Of a stretch of 41,405 bases of DNA, positions 39,849 through 41,405 are shown one piece after another. Under the pieces are notes generated by a model. That model saw only the letters and a program-made list of their open reading frames with translations. It ran no database searches and was not told where the DNA came from. How positions within the stretch are numbered: the first letter of the stretch is position 1; each line of letters starts with the position of its first letter. The stretch is from contig CAMWNK010000011.1 of the NCBI GenBank assembly GCA_947175555.1, forward strand, positions 1-41,405, written 5' to 3'. A program made the translations under genes and the position numbers. The stretch is from an uncultured Clostridia bacterium (GTDB taxonomy: Bacteria > Bacillota > Clostridia > Christensenellales > UBA3700).

Positions 39849-40090
39849 AACAGCGCCCCGTAATATTAGGGCGCTGCGCGCTGTACCACCTAACTTCACG
39901 TAGTCTCATAAATAAGATTACGCCTCATTTACGTAAATAACGGTACGACCGTCCGCCGCTACTCTCCCGATAAGGATTTAAGGCGGAAGCTCCCGAGCGA
40001 ATTCATCCCTATCCGACTGCCCGCCCTCACAGCCTTTTGAAGCGGACTCTCTGGAGCCTGATATAGTGGGATCACGTTCCCGTTCATAGC
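39849..40090 (-). ncRNA. T-box leader (probably tRNA-Phe responsive) with terminator
   Basis: Minus strand AAGTTAGGTGGTACAGCGCG (T-box core, 39896-39877) followed by CAGCGCCC-taatattac-GGGGCGCTG-TTTTTT; upstream CCAGAGAGTCCGC element; immediately precedes pheS. Confidence 0.92.
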
Positions 40091-40186
40091 CTTTAATATA
40101 TATTATCATTATTTTAAGAGCTTTTGCAAGGATTTTTACCGCCCTGCTACTCAACATGGCATTATAACGCTCATATTATATTATAT

Positions 40187-40855
40187 ATGCCTTACTACTA
40201 CGTTACCAAGAGCGAGCCGCGCAGCTTGCGCAAGAAAAAAAGCGTAAAGATTATCGCCATACTCCTCACAATATCTCTGCTGCTGTGCGGACTGTTCTTT
40301 TACGCCAATTATCACGCGACGCAAATCATCGAGCAGCTCACCTCGGCAACGATAAGGCAGCTAATCAACGATAAAATCAACGAAGCACTCGATATGCTCG
40401 TATCCTCATACAGCGTAGACTATAACCAATATTTTACCGTAAAATACGGCTCGGACGGCATTGTGTCGCTGATAAGCGCGGATACAGTGAAAATCAATAA
40501 ACTGATGTCGCAATACTCTACGCTGATACAGCAGCGCGTCGCCTCGGTAAAGGACGACGATGTCAGCGTGCCTGCGCTTGCATTCAGCGGCTGGGCTCTG
40601 ATAGCCAATCTCGGAACTCCCGTAAGATTGAAAATAGAAGCCGTAGGCAGCGCGCCTTGCAACTACCGCACGGAGTTTAAGGAAGTGGGTATCAACCAGA
40701 CGCTGCACAGCATCTACATAGACGTAGAAGCAGGCGTCGATATCGTACTGCCCGTCAACGATATCCGCATAGTGGAAAAGTCTTCCGTGCTCGTATGCGA
40801 AAACGTCATAGTGGGCAAGGTCCCCGACTTCTATCTCAACGGCTTAATGAGATAG
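40187..40855 (+). CDS. YunB-like sporulation protein
   Basis: N-terminal TM, then NDKINEALDMLVSSYSVDYNQYFTVKYGSDGIVSLISADTVKINKLMSQYSTLIQQRV and VPDFYLNGL end; YunB-like architecture. Confidence 0.75.
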   Translation: MPYYYVTKSEPRSLRKKKSVKIIAILLTISLLLCGLFFYANYHATQIIEQLTSATIRQLINDKINEALDMLVSSYSVDYNQYFTVKYGSDGIVSLISADTVKINKLMSQYSTLIQQRVASVKDDDVSVPALAFSGWALIANLGTPVRLKIEAVGSAPCNYRTEFKEVGINQTLHSIYIDVEAGVDIVLPVNDIRIVEKSSVLVCENVIVGKVPDFYLNGLMR

Positions 40856-41195
40856 CTACGCCACTGAGGCAAGAGCGGGCTTGCGCCCCTGCACTAAGAG
40901 TGATTGCCTGCAAAGCATGATAACCTAAAGCATTTAGCCCCTTACAAAGAATAATAATGTGTATAATCAAAAATTATAAAAATTTGTAAAAATGCTTAAA
41001 TTATTATGAAATATGCCATTATTAATAATAATTTAGCCATTTTTATCCTAATATTGAGTTGTTAAATAAACTGCGCGATAGATTAATATAGACGGATAAT
41101 GGGCTGAAAACCTTACAATAATAACCCCTGCCCTTATATAAATCAACCTATAAAGCCGTCATAAAATTGTCGCAGTTATCGCTTTAAGAATTGAT

Positions 41196-41372
41196 AAAAC
41201 AGCGGATATGACAAAGATTGCACCTATTGCTTTCGGTAGAAAACAGCGGATATGGCAATGATTGTATATTGCTTTTACGACGGAAAACAGCAGATATGAC
41301 AATGCTTATAGCAATCGCTTTTGTAACGAAAAATCTACTGATAAGACAGGTATTGCAGATATAAATTATCAG
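41196..41372. repeat. Degenerate ~44-bp tandem repeat, 3-4 copies, may continue past window end
   Basis: AAAACAGCGGATATGACAAAGATTG at 41196, AAAACAGCGGATATGGCAATGATTG at 41240, AAAACAGCAGATATGACAATGCTTA at 41284, weaker AAAAATCTACTGATAAGACAGG at 41329; spacing 44, 44, 45. Confidence 0.75.
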
Positions 41373-41405
41373 TCGTGCTACTGCTCTTATACTGCAGCTT
41401 TTGCA

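Noticed and set aside
40879-40896. Similarity between GGGCTTGCGCCCCTGC here and GGGCTTGTCCCGTTGC at 9023-9038 as a shared intergenic element
   Set aside because: Match is short and flanks do not align; not enough to claim a repeat family.
41196-41372. CRISPR array
   Set aside because: Repeats are degenerate and contiguous with 44-bp periodicity, without constant repeats separated by unique spacers; no cas genes in the window.

Overview
The 41.4 kb window appears to be chromosomal DNA from a Bacillota (Clostridia-like) bacterium. Nearly all of it is housekeeping sequence, and most genes lie on the minus strand in long, tightly packed operons. I see no prophage, IS element, CRISPR array, rRNA or tRNA. 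In order it carries: a two-gene ABC exporter with a TetR-type regulator; scpB/scpA, an M50 protease and lysA; a WYL regulator; a probable tsaE-tsaB-rimI-hydrolase-murF-ddl-icd operon; an FMN riboswitch with a ribU-like gene; a small secreted protein and a nadD-HD (YqeK-like) fusion; an unknown membrane protein; a purA-nth-nfnA-nfnB-obgE-yhbY operon; a P-type ATPase with a ~290-aa low-complexity N-terminus; a T-box-led pheS-pheT-U32-mutS2-(PH-like)-nifS-thiI operon; and a YunB-like gene followed by AT-rich DNA with a degenerate 44-bp tandem repeat at the window edge. The observations I rate highest are: (1) four, possibly five, lead genes with a -10 box 6-7 nt before the ATG and no Shine-Dalgarno, suggesting leaderless mRNAs; (2) a 33-bp direct repeat that duplicates the C-terminal tail of the P-type ATPase downstream of its stop; (3) the unusual N-terminal extension of that ATPase; (4) an apparent non-canonical (ATT/ATA) start for an alpha/beta hydrolase; (5) a phenylalanine T-box that may extend control to tRNA thiolation genes. 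I did not find a clear-cut new defence or mobile system. All calls come from reading the sequence and supplied translations; no searches were run.
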